A DNA stretch of 64,000 nucleotides from JAXMAO01 sp046350375 (GTDB taxonomy: Bacteria; Planctomycetota; Phycisphaerae; UBA1845; UTPLA1), in assembly GCA_046350375.1 (NCBI GenBank), contig JAXMAO010000001.1, positions 186,001 to 250,000 on the forward strand, read 5' to 3'. Both the position numbers and the translations under genes were made by a program. This document shows, piece by piece, positions 56,901 to 64,000 of this stretch (its first letter is position 1; every line of letters begins with the position of its first letter). Below the pieces are notes generated by a model, which was not told the origin of the DNA, did not search any database, and worked only from the letters and a program-made list of their open reading frames with translations.

Positions 56901-59103
56901 CATCCTCCGAATGGCCGTCGGCCGCGGATTCATCCTCGCCTGGGAGCAGAGCGGTGACCAGCGGGTGCAACTGCGCATCGACGGGGCGACCAGCGGTTCG
57001 GTCGCGGCGGTCGACACCGTGCCGACCACGACCTATCTCGGCGGCTGGCACCACATCGCCGGCGTCTATTCCGCGACTGGGAACTACACGCGTCTATTCG
57101 TGGATGGAGTGCTCAAGGACAGCAAGGCCGGCATGGGCCCGATGGTCTATTCCAATGCCGATCTGCATATCGGCAACAGCATCTACGGGAGTGAGGCCTT
57201 CGACGGGACGATCGACGAACTGCGCATCTGGACCGTCGCCCGCACCCAGGCCCAGATCGCCGGCGACCGTTTCAAGACTTACATCGGACCGCGACCCGGA
57301 CTGGTCGGATACTGGAAGATGGACGCCGGCACCGGCCAACTGGTCGCCGACGCGTCCGGTCTCGGTAACAACGGCCAACTTGGAAATGACAGTCTGCCCG
57401 GAGGCGACAGCGGCGATCCCGCCTGGGCGTCCGGTGCAAGTGGCGCGGGCGGCCCCGCCGACTGCAACGGCAATGGCGTGCCCGACGCCTGCGAAGTTGC
57501 CGCGCACACCGTGTCCGATTGCAACAGCAACGGCGTGCCCGACGCGTGCGAGCCCGACTGCAACAGCAACGGCGTGGCCGACGCCTGCGACATCTCGGCC
57601 GGAACCACGCCCGACTGCAACAGCAACGGCGTGCCCGACAGTTGCGACATCGCCTTCGGCACTTCGACCGACGTCAACAGCAACGGCGTGCCCGACAGCT
57701 GCGAACCGGACATCCGGCTGATTCCGGTGATTTCCATCGTCGACCCGGCCGGGACCAGCGAGCTTCGCAACATCGAGCCGGCCTCGCTCCCCGCCGTCTC
57801 GCGCGGCAGCCGCTACTACATTGAACTCTGGGCCAGCGACGTTGGCCCCACGAACACCGGCCTGACCGGCGTCTATGCCGACGTCAATTTCTGCTCGCAG
57901 ACCACGGCCTCGGAGCTGTTCTCCGGGTCGATCTTCACCGTCTTTCCGTCTGGCGTGATTCAGGCCGGCAAGGTCGACGAGTTCGGCGGCTCGGCCCTGC
58001 CCAACGGCGGCGGCGTGGCCCCGCAGTGGGTCCGCGTCGGCTGGATTCAGATGAACGCCGTCAACGAGGCCCCCGCCTGCACGGTCAGCCTCACTGCCGC
58101 TGTCGGCGGCGTCGCGGCCTTCAGCCGCGGACTGATCGACCCGGCGCTGATCCAGTTTGGCTCAACCACGGTCACCATCACCCCGCCGGCCCGCACCTAC
58201 GACCTGGACAACAACGGCGTGATCAATGTCGGCGACCTGTCTCTGTTCGCCGGCTCATGGCTCATGACCGTGCCGCCGGGCCAAGCCGCGCACGACTTCG
58301 ACTGCACCGGCGAGGTGGGCGTCGGCGACCTCAGCTGGTTCGCCACCGGATGGCTGAAGAACGTCAACGATCCGACCATCCTGTTCCCGCCGTGCAGTCC
58401 GGCGTCGCTCGCTGCGTCGCCGGGTGAAGGCAACCTCGACGTGCCGCAAATCGACCTCGCCTTTCGGCTTGCGGTCTTGGCCACGCCAAGCACCGGCGAC
58501 ACGCGCAGCAGCGTCCCGACCTCCCTCACGTCGATTACCGAGGGGCAGGACTACTATGTGGAGATTTGGGGCAGCGACATCGGCGACGTGAACACCGGCA
58601 TCACCTCGGCCTACTTTGACCTGATGCTCCCCGCCACCGGTGCCTTCGTGGTCAACATCAACCACAACAGCATCTTCAACGTATTCCCCGCGGGCTCAAT
58701 CCAGCCGGACCGCATCGACGAACTGGGCGGCTCATGCCTCACGGCGGGCCGCGGCGTCGCACCGCTGTGGGTGCGCGTCGCGACGGTCCGGTTCCTCGCC
58801 GACGCCCAGCGCACCGTCTATCCATTCGCGCTGGCGCCCAGCACCACCGGCTGCGCCGCCTACGGCCGCGGGTCGGTGACCTGGCCGGGCGTCGAGTTGA
58901 CCGGCGCCTCCATCGGCACGCCCGGCGCCGGCGACCTCGACGGCGATGGCGACGTCGACAACGCGGACCTGCAATTGTTCGTCCAGGTCCTGCTCGGCCG
59001 CGACCTCGACCCCGTCCGCCGCGCGAGATCAGACATGAATGCAGACACGCAGGCCAACGGCTTGGACATCGCCGGATTCGTCAACGCGCTGATGGGCGCA
59101 TGA
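53902..59103 (+). CDS. Giant secreted multidomain protein: two LamG, NHL-like propeller, C-type lectin, dockerin-like modules
   Basis: This 1733-residue protein follows GGAGG and has a signal peptide (ALGPALAILAALAVPGTLRG). Domains in order: LamG/concanavalin-like 1 (about 67-265; AALDFDGADDYVRIPRS); an NHL-type propeller (about 390-650; SGNLYVGCRNNGTGHVAKFN); a C-type lectin-like domain (about 740-870; YPGEPNNSGNEDWVEMLC); LamG 2 (about 956-1170; LSFDGSNDIVRVPRSVTLE); and two copies of a sandwich-like domain with ELWASDVG/EIWGSDIG, each followed by a dockerin-like pair (DLDNNGVINVGDLSLF; DLDGDGDVDNADLQLF). Linkers are DCNSNGVPDxCD repeats. It probably binds surface or particulate glycans; no catalytic domain is seen. 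Confidence 0.85.
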   Translation: MNPTHRRTDPADCFESNRPHPAPTRRSTALGPALAILAALAVPGTLRGQDCNSNGIPDADELQGTHAALDFDGADDYVRIPRSAVIEPRNEMTFEAWVRPDTVGSSNAMVCRYSASFGAGYIVAWQWSSGGRIQVRIDGATSGSLIIQDTTPTSSYNGQWQHVAFTYSVSANSVKLFVNGVQKASAAALGALNYSNADLFIGNSLLGSGDDFDGRIDELRIWNVARTQAQINTDRVRRLVGNEPGLVGYWRFDAGSGQVVADATANGVNGTLGGSSAVEAVDPAWVVGGAPLFMNDCNGNGILDVCDIAAASSQDCNSNGLPDECEVGGLADCNSNGVKDLCDLFLGTAQDCNTNNIPDTCDIAAGAMDLDVNGVPDACVFPLVYERVKPCSRVFLVPDDAIDGVRVRNRSGAAVSTLLPGQLDYVGGGISLDPAGNLLVTEWNRDRIAVISRSGTLVRTITGGGLDGPHSATMTPAGTIAVCSYLTDSIKFFTVTGDYLSNLSHANGTQDPQCLAYDRSGNLYVGCRNNGTGHVAKFNPQLQFVTYIGQGTFAPHPLDMAFDSGQNLYVTTPGMIRKFNPAGTLIQTITAVNLDPKGIAIDESGRLWVTNNTTRTIFRFNSAGAYLDTIDIDLGLPGSGPPTLYGIALDVKPDGDCNSNGTGDACDIDAGATDCDGDGILDSCQVSGNDCNSNGVLDRCESGDCNSNGVRDVCDILAGATDCNSNGLPDSCELSGPLSVPGATVSPINGRRYLLSAPLTWTNAEAVAVSLGGHLATVRSAAENQWLLNFVLANSSADRAWIGFNDVATEGYFVWTSGEPAIYTNWYPGEPNNSGNEDWVEMLCRVATPGTWNDSPGNLNQPGIMEFPPLSDCNSNGVLDSCDIASGSSGDCDTNGVPDDCQPNTDCNNNGVRDLCEAGGMVDCDGDGVTNFCQIAGGAPDCNGNWIPDNCDSGVGDFALSFDGSNDIVRVPRSVTLEPANELTVECWVKPRSVGQSNARILRMAVGRGFILAWEQSGDQRVQLRIDGATSGSVAAVDTVPTTTYLGGWHHIAGVYSATGNYTRLFVDGVLKDSKAGMGPMVYSNADLHIGNSIYGSEAFDGTIDELRIWTVARTQAQIAGDRFKTYIGPRPGLVGYWKMDAGTGQLVADASGLGNNGQLGNDSLPGGDSGDPAWASGASGAGGPADCNGNGVPDACEVAAHTVSDCNSNGVPDACEPDCNSNGVADACDISAGTTPDCNSNGVPDSCDIAFGTSTDVNSNGVPDSCEPDIRLIPVISIVDPAGTSELRNIEPASLPAVSRGSRYYIELWASDVGPTNTGLTGVYADVNFCSQTTASELFSGSIFTVFPSGVIQAGKVDEFGGSALPNGGGVAPQWVRVGWIQMNAVNEAPACTVSLTAAVGGVAAFSRGLIDPALIQFGSTTVTITPPARTYDLDNNGVINVGDLSLFAGSWLMTVPPGQAAHDFDCTGEVGVGDLSWFATGWLKNVNDPTILFPPCSPASLAASPGEGNLDVPQIDLAFRLAVLATPSTGDTRSSVPTSLTSITEGQDYYVEIWGSDIGDVNTGITSAYFDLMLPATGAFVVNINHNSIFNVFPAGSIQPDRIDELGGSCLTAGRGVAPLWVRVATVRFLADAQRTVYPFALAPSTTGCAAYGRGSVTWPGVELTGASIGTPGAGDLDGDGDVDNADLQLFVQVLLGRDLDPVRRARSDMNADTQANGLDIAGFVNALMGA
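57518..57700 (+). repeat. Tandem Asp-Cys-Asn-Ser-Asn-Gly repeats
   Basis: Five units sharing CAACAGCAACGGCGTG encode the linker DCNSNGVPDxC. More diverged units occur at about 54790-55050, 55860-56100 and 56515-56760 in the same gene. Confidence 0.85.
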
Positions 59104-59366
59104 CCCATCCGTTCCGTGAATCGCCGAGCTCGAACTTCGGAGCGATCGAGCGGAATCTTCGATCACAGTCCAGTTGGCGTGTAACTCGCGGTGATAGCAG
59201 GCGTTGGCGGAACGTGGCGGTAGGGTGTGTCATCGGCGGCGACTGTTTCAGGCGTCGACGAGTGACGCGCGGCGCTGCACCCCGCCAGCGACTCGTGCGA
59301 AATCGCCCGGATTTCAGCAGAGCGCAGTTCCACGAAAAATCGAAGCAGAGGAATCGACTGGGCGGT

Positions 59367-59633
59367 ACTGGACTCGAACCCAGCGAAAAAGCACAGCAGT
59401 TTGACGATTCTGCCGGCGGCGCTGCAAAAGGCGCTGCATTCCCCACCTTTGCCGGGCCGGACTCCACGACGGCGGACGCTCTCATCGCCACCGGCGAACC
59501 GAGCGGATCGCCCGCCGCTCCGGTGCCGGCCGGCCGGTTCGCCGATTCCATCGCCGCCATCCTGCGCCTGCCGCTGACCGACGCCGAGAAGGCCGAAGCG
59601 GTCCGCCGGCTGATGAATTCAGCCGGCCCGTGA
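59367..59633. other. tRNA-like 3' remnant and short open frame, possible element boundary
   Basis: ACTGG-ACTCGAAC-CCAGC at 59367..59384 forms a T-arm-like hairpin with an acceptor-like GGGCGGT beside it, read on the minus strand. The plus frame through it reads GGTGLEPS, the kind of peptide produced antisense to tRNA 3' ends. It continues open to 59633 (RFADSIAAILRLPLTDAEKA). Accessory-type genes start just after, so this may be an attachment-site boundary. No complete tRNA can be folded here. Confidence 0.35.
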
Positions 59634-59729
59634 CGCCGCGATGACGGCCCGATCGACGGGCCGGGCGAATGCCGGCGGCGACGAACGCGGTACACTGCCG
59701 CATCGACCCGCCACACCGGCGGCCGGGGA

Positions 59730-60095
59730 GTGACCAGCGTGTTCGACGACTCGCTTTCCAAACCGACCGAACGCGACGGAAACGGTCGATTCCGGCCCGG
59801 CTGCCGCGGCGGCCCGGGGCGACCGGCCGGATCGGCCGACGCAACGCTGCCGACGGCGCGACGCATCCGGGCCGAGCTGCTGGCCACCTGGGACGAGCTG
59901 GGGCCGGACGCGGTGCGGCGACTCGCGTCGGAGCGGCCCGGGGAATACGTCAAGCTGCTGGTGACGGTGCTGTCGGACGTGCTGCCCGACGACGGCGACG
60001 CAGACCCGCGCGGCCCGATCCCCCTGTCGGCCGACGGCCTGCCGATGGACCGGCAATCCATCATGGCGCGGTTGAACGCGGAACGATACCCGTAG
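59730..60095 (+). CDS. DUF5681-like small protein
   Basis: This 121-residue protein starts with KPTERDGNGRFRPGCRGGPG, the RDxxGRFxxGxxGGPGRP motif of DUF5681 proteins. These occur mainly in phages and integrated elements, sometimes beside terminase genes. The rest is a helical domain (RRIRAELLATWDELGPDAVR) and a Pro/Asp-rich end. GTG 59730 or GTG 59739 can start it. The position at the edge of accessory DNA fits a mobile-element gene. Confidence 0.6.
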   Translation: MTSVFDDSLSKPTERDGNGRFRPGCRGGPGRPAGSADATLPTARRIRAELLATWDELGPDAVRRLASERPGEYVKLLVTVLSDVLPDDGDADPRGPIPLSADGLPMDRQSIMARLNAERYP

Positions 60096-60103
60096 CGTGC
60101 GAG

Positions 60104-61255
60104 TTATGGCTGTTCGCGGCGCGCGGTGCGGGCCGGGGGGCGGCGCACTCGCGCCAGGCCGAACGCGACCGCAAACAGTCCGAGCGTGGCCGGCTCGGGG
60201 ATATGGGCGATCCACGCTTCGGAGTGTGCCCCACCGGGAATGACACCGTTTCCGACGATTGTCTTGCCGTCCGCCGAAACCCCTGTAGCGTTCAGCAGAA
60301 CCCAGCCCGCAAGGTCGAGTCCCAAGCTGCCTTCGAGTATGGCGCGAATGCTTCTCATGCCGTGCTGGGCATCCCACATGAATGCACGGTCGGCACCTGT
60401 GGGTGAGTAGTATTCGCCGACAATTACCGAGCCGTCTGCGGAAACGGCATTCGCGTACAATCCCAAACCTCCACCCGGCACTGATCCAAGGCTGGTCATT
60501 CCCCCGCTCGCGGTCCATCGGAAAGCCTCTTCGGTAGTCGTACCGTAGCTCCAGCCGACAATCGTTGATCCGTCGGCTGAGACGGCAAAGGCCCGGCTGT
60601 AGGCAATCCCGCCCGGTAGATCGCCGATCGAGACCATTCCTGTTTCCTGGGTCCATCGAAACGCAAGATCGCCGTCCGGCCCGCCGTTGCCGTAGCCCAC
60701 AACCACGCTGCCATTCGCCGAGACGCCCGTTGCGCGAGTGGGAGGAACACCACCGGGCAATTGACCCAATCCCAAGAAACCGGTCGCCGCGCTCCAACGG
60801 AATGCCTCTTCGTTCGCTCCTGTCGAACCTATTCCGACGATGTATGAACCATCTGGGGATACTGCGTTTGCTGCGCTAACCTGTTGGCCACCGGACAGGC
60901 TGACGACACTCTGCATTCCCGTACCTTGATGCCAGGCGAACCCGACAGTCGGAGTGCCATACGTCCGGCCGACGACAAGGGAGCCGTCGCCTGACACGGC
61001 TATCGCTTCAGACTGCGGACCGGCACCGGGAAACGTGCCGAGGCTGAGCATTCCGGTCGAAGAAGTCCATCGAAATGCGGTGGTGCCGCCATGCGGAATG
61101 CTGCTGCCCACGACGGCCAGTCCATCGGCTGACACGCCGTTCGCGACGCTGCCGAGATCGCCGCTCGCCAAGACGCCAAGGCCCAGAAAGTAAGGTGAAT
61201 CGCCAGAACCAAGCCCGGTGGCGACGCTGAATAGAGCAACTGCGAAGCATGTCAC
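60104..61255 (-). CDS. PEP-CTERM secreted protein with HAF-type repeats
   Basis: This 383-residue protein starts at GTG 61255, supported by GGAGG 7 bases upstream and a signal peptide (TCFAVALFSVATGLGSG). The body has about seven HAF-type repeats of roughly 45 residues (AVSADGSTIVGWSYGTTTEE, AFRWTASGGMTSLGSVPGGG). The C-terminus is a complete PEP-CTERM sorting signal: PEPATLGL, a hydrophobic helix and a basic tail. Such proteins are sorted by exosortase and often end up in the biofilm matrix or surface. No exosortase gene is in this window. Confidence 0.85.
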   Translation of the reverse strand: MTCFAVALFSVATGLGSGDSPYFLGLGVLASGDLGSVANGVSADGLAVVGSSIPHGGTTAFRWTSSTGMLSLGTFPGAGPQSEAIAVSGDGSLVVGRTYGTPTVGFAWHQGTGMQSVVSLSGGQQVSAANAVSPDGSYIVGIGSTGANEEAFRWSAATGFLGLGQLPGGVPPTRATGVSANGSVVVGYGNGGPDGDLAFRWTQETGMVSIGDLPGGIAYSRAFAVSADGSTIVGWSYGTTTEEAFRWTASGGMTSLGSVPGGGLGLYANAVSADGSVIVGEYYSPTGADRAFMWDAQHGMRSIRAILEGSLGLDLAGWVLLNATGVSADGKTIVGNGVIPGGAHSEAWIAHIPEPATLGLFAVAFGLARVRRPPARTARREQP

Positions 61256-61470
61256 GGGTTGTCCTCCCGACCAGCGGATCGGCCGCTCGCGAGCCGACAC
61301 GGCCCCCGATGGCCTGGCCCGACAATTCAGACAATACCGCCTTGAGGACGTGCAATTCAACGCCGGCCGGTGCCCTGTGGTGCGGATTGGCGCGTGAACC
61401 AGCAATGTTTAGACTGTCGTAAGCGGTGCGGTGGTGCAATGCGGTGACAAACCGCGAAAGGGATAGCGCC

Positions 61471-62259
61471 ATGGCCGTCGCCGCTCCAAAACCTACTTTC
61501 GAGCAACTCTGTGACCGCGGGCTATGGGGTGGCGCGGCTGACTGGCCTGAAGTAGTGGAAGCCTTGGGCGACGCCGCAAAGATGAGCGCCGCCGGACGCG
61601 AGTATCTAATTCCGAAGCATCGGCCTCCGTTAGATGAAATTGCACAGACAGTCGTACAAGTCCTTCGGCCGCTGGATATCCCGCTGCGAACTCGCTTCGA
61701 GCGAGAATGGAAGTCGCGCGGCGAGGCGGGCGAGCTGTTATCGCACGGCTACAAGTACGCGACCCAGTCACGGCCTCCGTACGGCGCGACCCGATTGGAA
61801 CTGGAGCGTGCACTTCGGCATCGGTGGCTGGGTATTTGCGACGAGGACATCGACGCGGCCGTGGCCGACGCAACGAATCGCGGACTGATTCACTCGGAAC
61901 AGTGGACCCCGCCCGCGGTTCGGCCCTTGTCATTCCGGCGGCGCGAGCCGGTGACTGTCTACCGCGCAAATCCGGCCCCGGACAGTGAACGCAAAGGCAA
62001 TCCTCAAGTCGTCCGAACAAGAGTCGGGCGACGCGCGTCGAGGCTAACGAAGGAGCAGAAGGTGTTTCTCGACAGGATCGTGAAGTTAGAGCCGCCCGTC
62101 TACCGGTCCAAGAGTGGCAGTAAGATCAAGTGGGGCGAAATCTGGCGGAATCGCGGAATCCTCGGTATCAGAGTTCCCAAACATGTAACCCACGACGGTC
62201 AGCTGCGGACGTATTATCGCCTCTGCCTGCGGGCGAGAAGTCGTGCCGCGGGAGCGTGA
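61471..62259 (+). CDS. Hypothetical accessory protein
   Basis: This 262-residue soluble protein is not recognised. The N-terminal half is helical (PTFEQLCDRGLWGGAADWPE, LDEIAQTVVQVLRPLDIPLR), the middle holds a basic linker (RTRVGRRASRLTKEQKVFLD), and the C-terminus has KSGSKIKWGEIWRNRGILGI, which could contact DNA. Basic charge and neighbours (DUF5681-like, excisionase, ATPase) suggest a mobile-element gene. ATG 61471 is used. Confidence 0.55.
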   Translation: MAVAAPKPTFEQLCDRGLWGGAADWPEVVEALGDAAKMSAAGREYLIPKHRPPLDEIAQTVVQVLRPLDIPLRTRFEREWKSRGEAGELLSHGYKYATQSRPPYGATRLELERALRHRWLGICDEDIDAAVADATNRGLIHSEQWTPPAVRPLSFRRREPVTVYRANPAPDSERKGNPQVVRTRVGRRASRLTKEQKVFLDRIVKLEPPVYRSKSGSKIKWGEIWRNRGILGIRVPKHVTHDGQLRTYYRLCLRARSRAAGA

Positions 62260-62433
62260 TTTCTCCCGCCGATTTTTCCTTGCGGCTCAGCTCCGCGGAT
62301 TCTCACGCAAGACCTTGCGACATGCCTCGCCCACAAGGGAAAAACGATTCCTCCCCCGCACACGGCCCTACATGTCCTGTGTGCCGACCGCCCGAGCGAG
62401 TGTGACTCGGGTGGCGGCGAGAGGACTCCGTCC

Positions 62434-62637
62434 ATGACGCAAGTGATGCTAGACGTGCGGCAGCTCGCCGTGCAGCTCGGCGTGTCCCCCCGCCATGTCG
62501 CCGCCCTGCGGTCGCGCGGCCTACTGCCGCAGCCGGTCTATCTCGGTCGGTCCGTGCGCTGGCGCGCCGATGACATCGCGCAATGGGTCGCTGCCGGCTG
62601 CGGCCGGCCCGATGCTGGAGAGGCGGTGCGGCCGTGA
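62434..62637 (+). CDS. Excisionase-type helix-turn-helix protein (MerR/AlpA-like)
   Basis: This 67-residue protein matches small DNA-binding excisionases: LDVRQLAVQLGVSPRHVAAL is the helix-turn-helix, then RGLLPQPVYLGRSVRWRADD and IAQWVAAG. Such proteins direct excision or regulate integrated elements. Its stop overlaps the next gene's GTG as GTGA, so it heads a three-gene coupled set. Confidence 0.8.
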   Translation: MTQVMLDVRQLAVQLGVSPRHVAALRSRGLLPQPVYLGRSVRWRADDIAQWVAAGCGRPDAGEAVRP

Positions 62638-63005
62638 CCCAAGAGAGAGGCCCCGGCGCGGTGTCAGCCGCGGCCCGGGGCGATGAGTCGTACGCACTGC
62701 CAGTATACCGTTCCGTCCGCCGATCGCCAGGTCGGTCGCGCTACCCCCGGTGCGCTCTACACGATCGCCCGATCGTCGATGCGCTGCCCGACCGCTGCCC
62801 GCTGGCGACGCCGTCGCCTCACGCGACCCTCGCCGCAATGCAGGACGCGGGGTACGCCGCCATCCGGCCGGGCGGCAGCCTGGGCGGACTGGCCGTGCTC
62901 GACCGCGCCGACATCTGCGGCGAGTGCGTGGGACGGCTGATCGGCCACCCGCACGTGCGCCGCCTCCGCGCGCAGCTCGCCGCACGCGACGACGGTGCCG
63001 CATGA
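62634..63005 (+). CDS. Small hypothetical protein between excisionase and ATPase
   Basis: This 123-residue protein has GTG at 62634 overlapping the excisionase stop, and its stop overlaps the ATG of the ATPase gene. The C-terminal half (LDRADICGECVGRLIGHPHV) has a CxxC. No family recognised; the arrangement supports a real gene in the element operon. Confidence 0.5.
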   Translation: MTQERGPGAVSAAARGDESYALPVYRSVRRSPGRSRYPRCALHDRPIVDALPDRCPLATPSPHATLAAMQDAGYAAIRPGGSLGGLAVLDRADICGECVGRLIGHPHVRRLRAQLAARDDGAA

Positions 63006-64000
63006 CGACCGACCCGCTCGCCACCGTCTTCGGCCCGGCCGCCGGCGACAATGGCCGCGATCACCAGCCGGAGATTCCCGTTTCTCGTTTTTCCCTAGAG
63101 GGAAACGAGAAACAACCAACCGGCCCGTCGTTCCAGTTCACGCCGCTGGCCGAGCTGTTGAGCGAACCGCCCGAGGCCGTTGCCTGGACCGTCGAGGGGC
63201 TGCTGCCGACCGGCGGTATCTCGGTACTCGCTGGCAAGCCCAAGACCGGCAAGAGCACACTGGCGCGGGTGCTGGCGTTGTCGGTCGCGAGTGGCCGCCC
63301 GTTTCTCGATCGCGCCTGCCAACCGGGGCCGGTGCTGTATCTGGCCCATGAGGACAAGCGGTCTGAGCTGCGCGAGCACTTCCACGCGCTCGGGGCGACC
63401 AACGAGCCGCTGTTGGTCCACGCCGGGCGCGCCCCGCTCGACACCGACGCGGCCATCGCCGAGCTGGCCGGGCTGATCCGTGAGCGTGGGGCGGTGCTGG
63501 TGGTGGTGGACACGCTCATGCGGCTCGTGAGGCTGCCCGACGCCAACGACTACGCGCGGGTCAACCTGGCGCTCGAGCCGCTGTGTCACCTGGCCCGCGA
63601 GACGGGCGCGCACCTGCTGCTGGTCCACCACGCCGGCAAGGCTGAGCGCGAGGGCGGCGACGCGGTACTGGGGTCCACCGCGTTTTTCGGGGCGGTGGAT
63701 ACCGCGCTCATCCTGCGCCGGCGATCGGACGGGGCCCGGATCATCGAATCGCGACAGCGATACGGTGCCGACCTGCCCGCGACCGTGCTGCGGCTCGACC
63801 CGGAGTCACGGTCAGTCGAGTCTGCCGGCGGTGTGGTCGAGAACGACGACGCAAAGCGGCAACAGGCGATTATCGACGCCCTGGCCGGTGGCCACCTCAC
63901 AGAGTCGGAAATCCGCGAGGCGGTGGGTGGCGACAGCCGCGTGGTCCGGCAAACCCTGCACGGACTGATTCACGACGGCCGAATCGAGCGGAGCGGATCG
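63002..64000 (+). CDS. RepA/RecA-fold AAA ATPase of a mobile element (C-terminus beyond window)
   Basis: The frame is open to the window end, at least 333 residues. It has Walker A AGKPKTGKSTLARVLAL, Walker B-like AVLVVVDTLMRLVRL and HLLLVHHAGK, the pattern of RepA-type hexameric helicases used for plasmid or element replication. A C-terminal winged-helix-like segment starts at the end (GGHLTESEIREAVGGDSRVV). The ATG overlaps the upstream stop as ATGA. An imperfect palindrome lies in its 5' part (63080..63113). Confidence 0.8.
   Translation, partial: MTTDPLATVFGPAAGDNGRDHQPEIPVSRFSLEGNEKQPTGPSFQFTPLAELLSEPPEAVAWTVEGLLPTGGISVLAGKPKTGKSTLARVLALSVASGRPFLDRACQPGPVLYLAHEDKRSELREHFHALGATNEPLLVHAGRAPLDTDAAIAELAGLIRERGAVLVVVDTLMRLVRLPDANDYARVNLALEPLCHLARETGAHLLLVHHAGKAEREGGDAVLGSTAFFGAVDTALILRRRSDGARIIESRQRYGADLPATVLRLDPESRSVESAGGVVENDDAKRQQAIIDALAGGHLTESEIREAVGGDSRVVRQTLHGLIHDGRIERSGS
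63080..63113. repeat. Inverted repeat within the ATPase coding region
   Basis: GTTTCTCGTTT and AAACGAGAAAC are perfect 11-bp inverted arms separated by 12 bases containing CCC/GGG. It falls in a linker (PVSRFSLEGNEKQP), so insertion of a small palindromic element or a regulatory hairpin is possible. Confidence 0.7.

Overview
The window looks like a chromosomal segment of a GC-rich planctomycete, probably related to Phycisphaerae. This is inferred from several features together: a PEP-CTERM protein, very large secreted proteins with dockerin-like and Asp-Cys-Asn-Ser-Asn-Gly repeats, a Ser/Thr kinase fused to TPR repeats, membrane proteins ending in a CxxCGYxLxG...RCPECG zinc ribbon, and RHS/YD-repeat fragments carrying REP-like palindromes. 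No rRNA is present. One tRNA is present, tRNA-Ser(CGA).

Layout. 0-2 kb: a CocE-type lipoprotein hydrolase. 2-6.2 kb: an RHS island with two paralogous RHS C-terminal tips, each followed by a paralogous small membrane or lipoprotein, then an orphan RHS core fragment. 6.2-14.6 kb: yidC, an asparagine-synthetase-like gene coupled to a GT39-like glycosyltransferase, a TlyA-like methyltransferase, rpsT and a TPR protein. 14.9-27 kb: a frameshifted secreted protein, the translation cluster def-fmt-rsmB, badly frameshifted Memo and larC genes, a coiled-coil membrane protein, phoH, cdsA, a UvrC-like protein and a DsrE protein. 27-40.9 kb: a kinase-TPR gene, a secreted protein with thrombospondin type-3 repeats, guaB, a lipoprotein, tpx, two secreted or exported proteins of unknown function, and ispG. 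41-43.1 kb: an FG-GAP repeat protein, a tyrosine-recombinase tail and tRNA-Ser. 43.5-49.6 kb: 3-hydroxyanthranilate dioxygenase and an acyltransferase set among two further decayed RHS islands. 49.9-59.1 kb: two giant secreted multidomain proteins, one of them an apparently dead trypsin-fold protease. 59.3-64 kb: accessory DNA resembling the end of an integrated element, with a tRNA-like remnant, a DUF5681-like protein, an excisionase-type HTH protein and a RecA-fold ATPase that runs off the window.

The most interesting system is the RHS-tip/partner duplication at 2.0-5.7 kb. Two divergent Cys-rich tips keep a Cys-His-Asp pattern. Each follows a nearly identical 314-bp RHS core end and each has a related small exported partner immediately downstream. 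This is the architecture of polymorphic toxin/immunity cassettes that exchange tips by recombination in the core; the toxin and immunity roles are inferred.

Caution on sequence quality: single-base frameshifts occur in several otherwise well-conserved genes (about 4.03, 16.39, 20.3-21.9, 38.81 and 42.5 kb). Some apparent pseudogenes may be assembly indels rather than biology.
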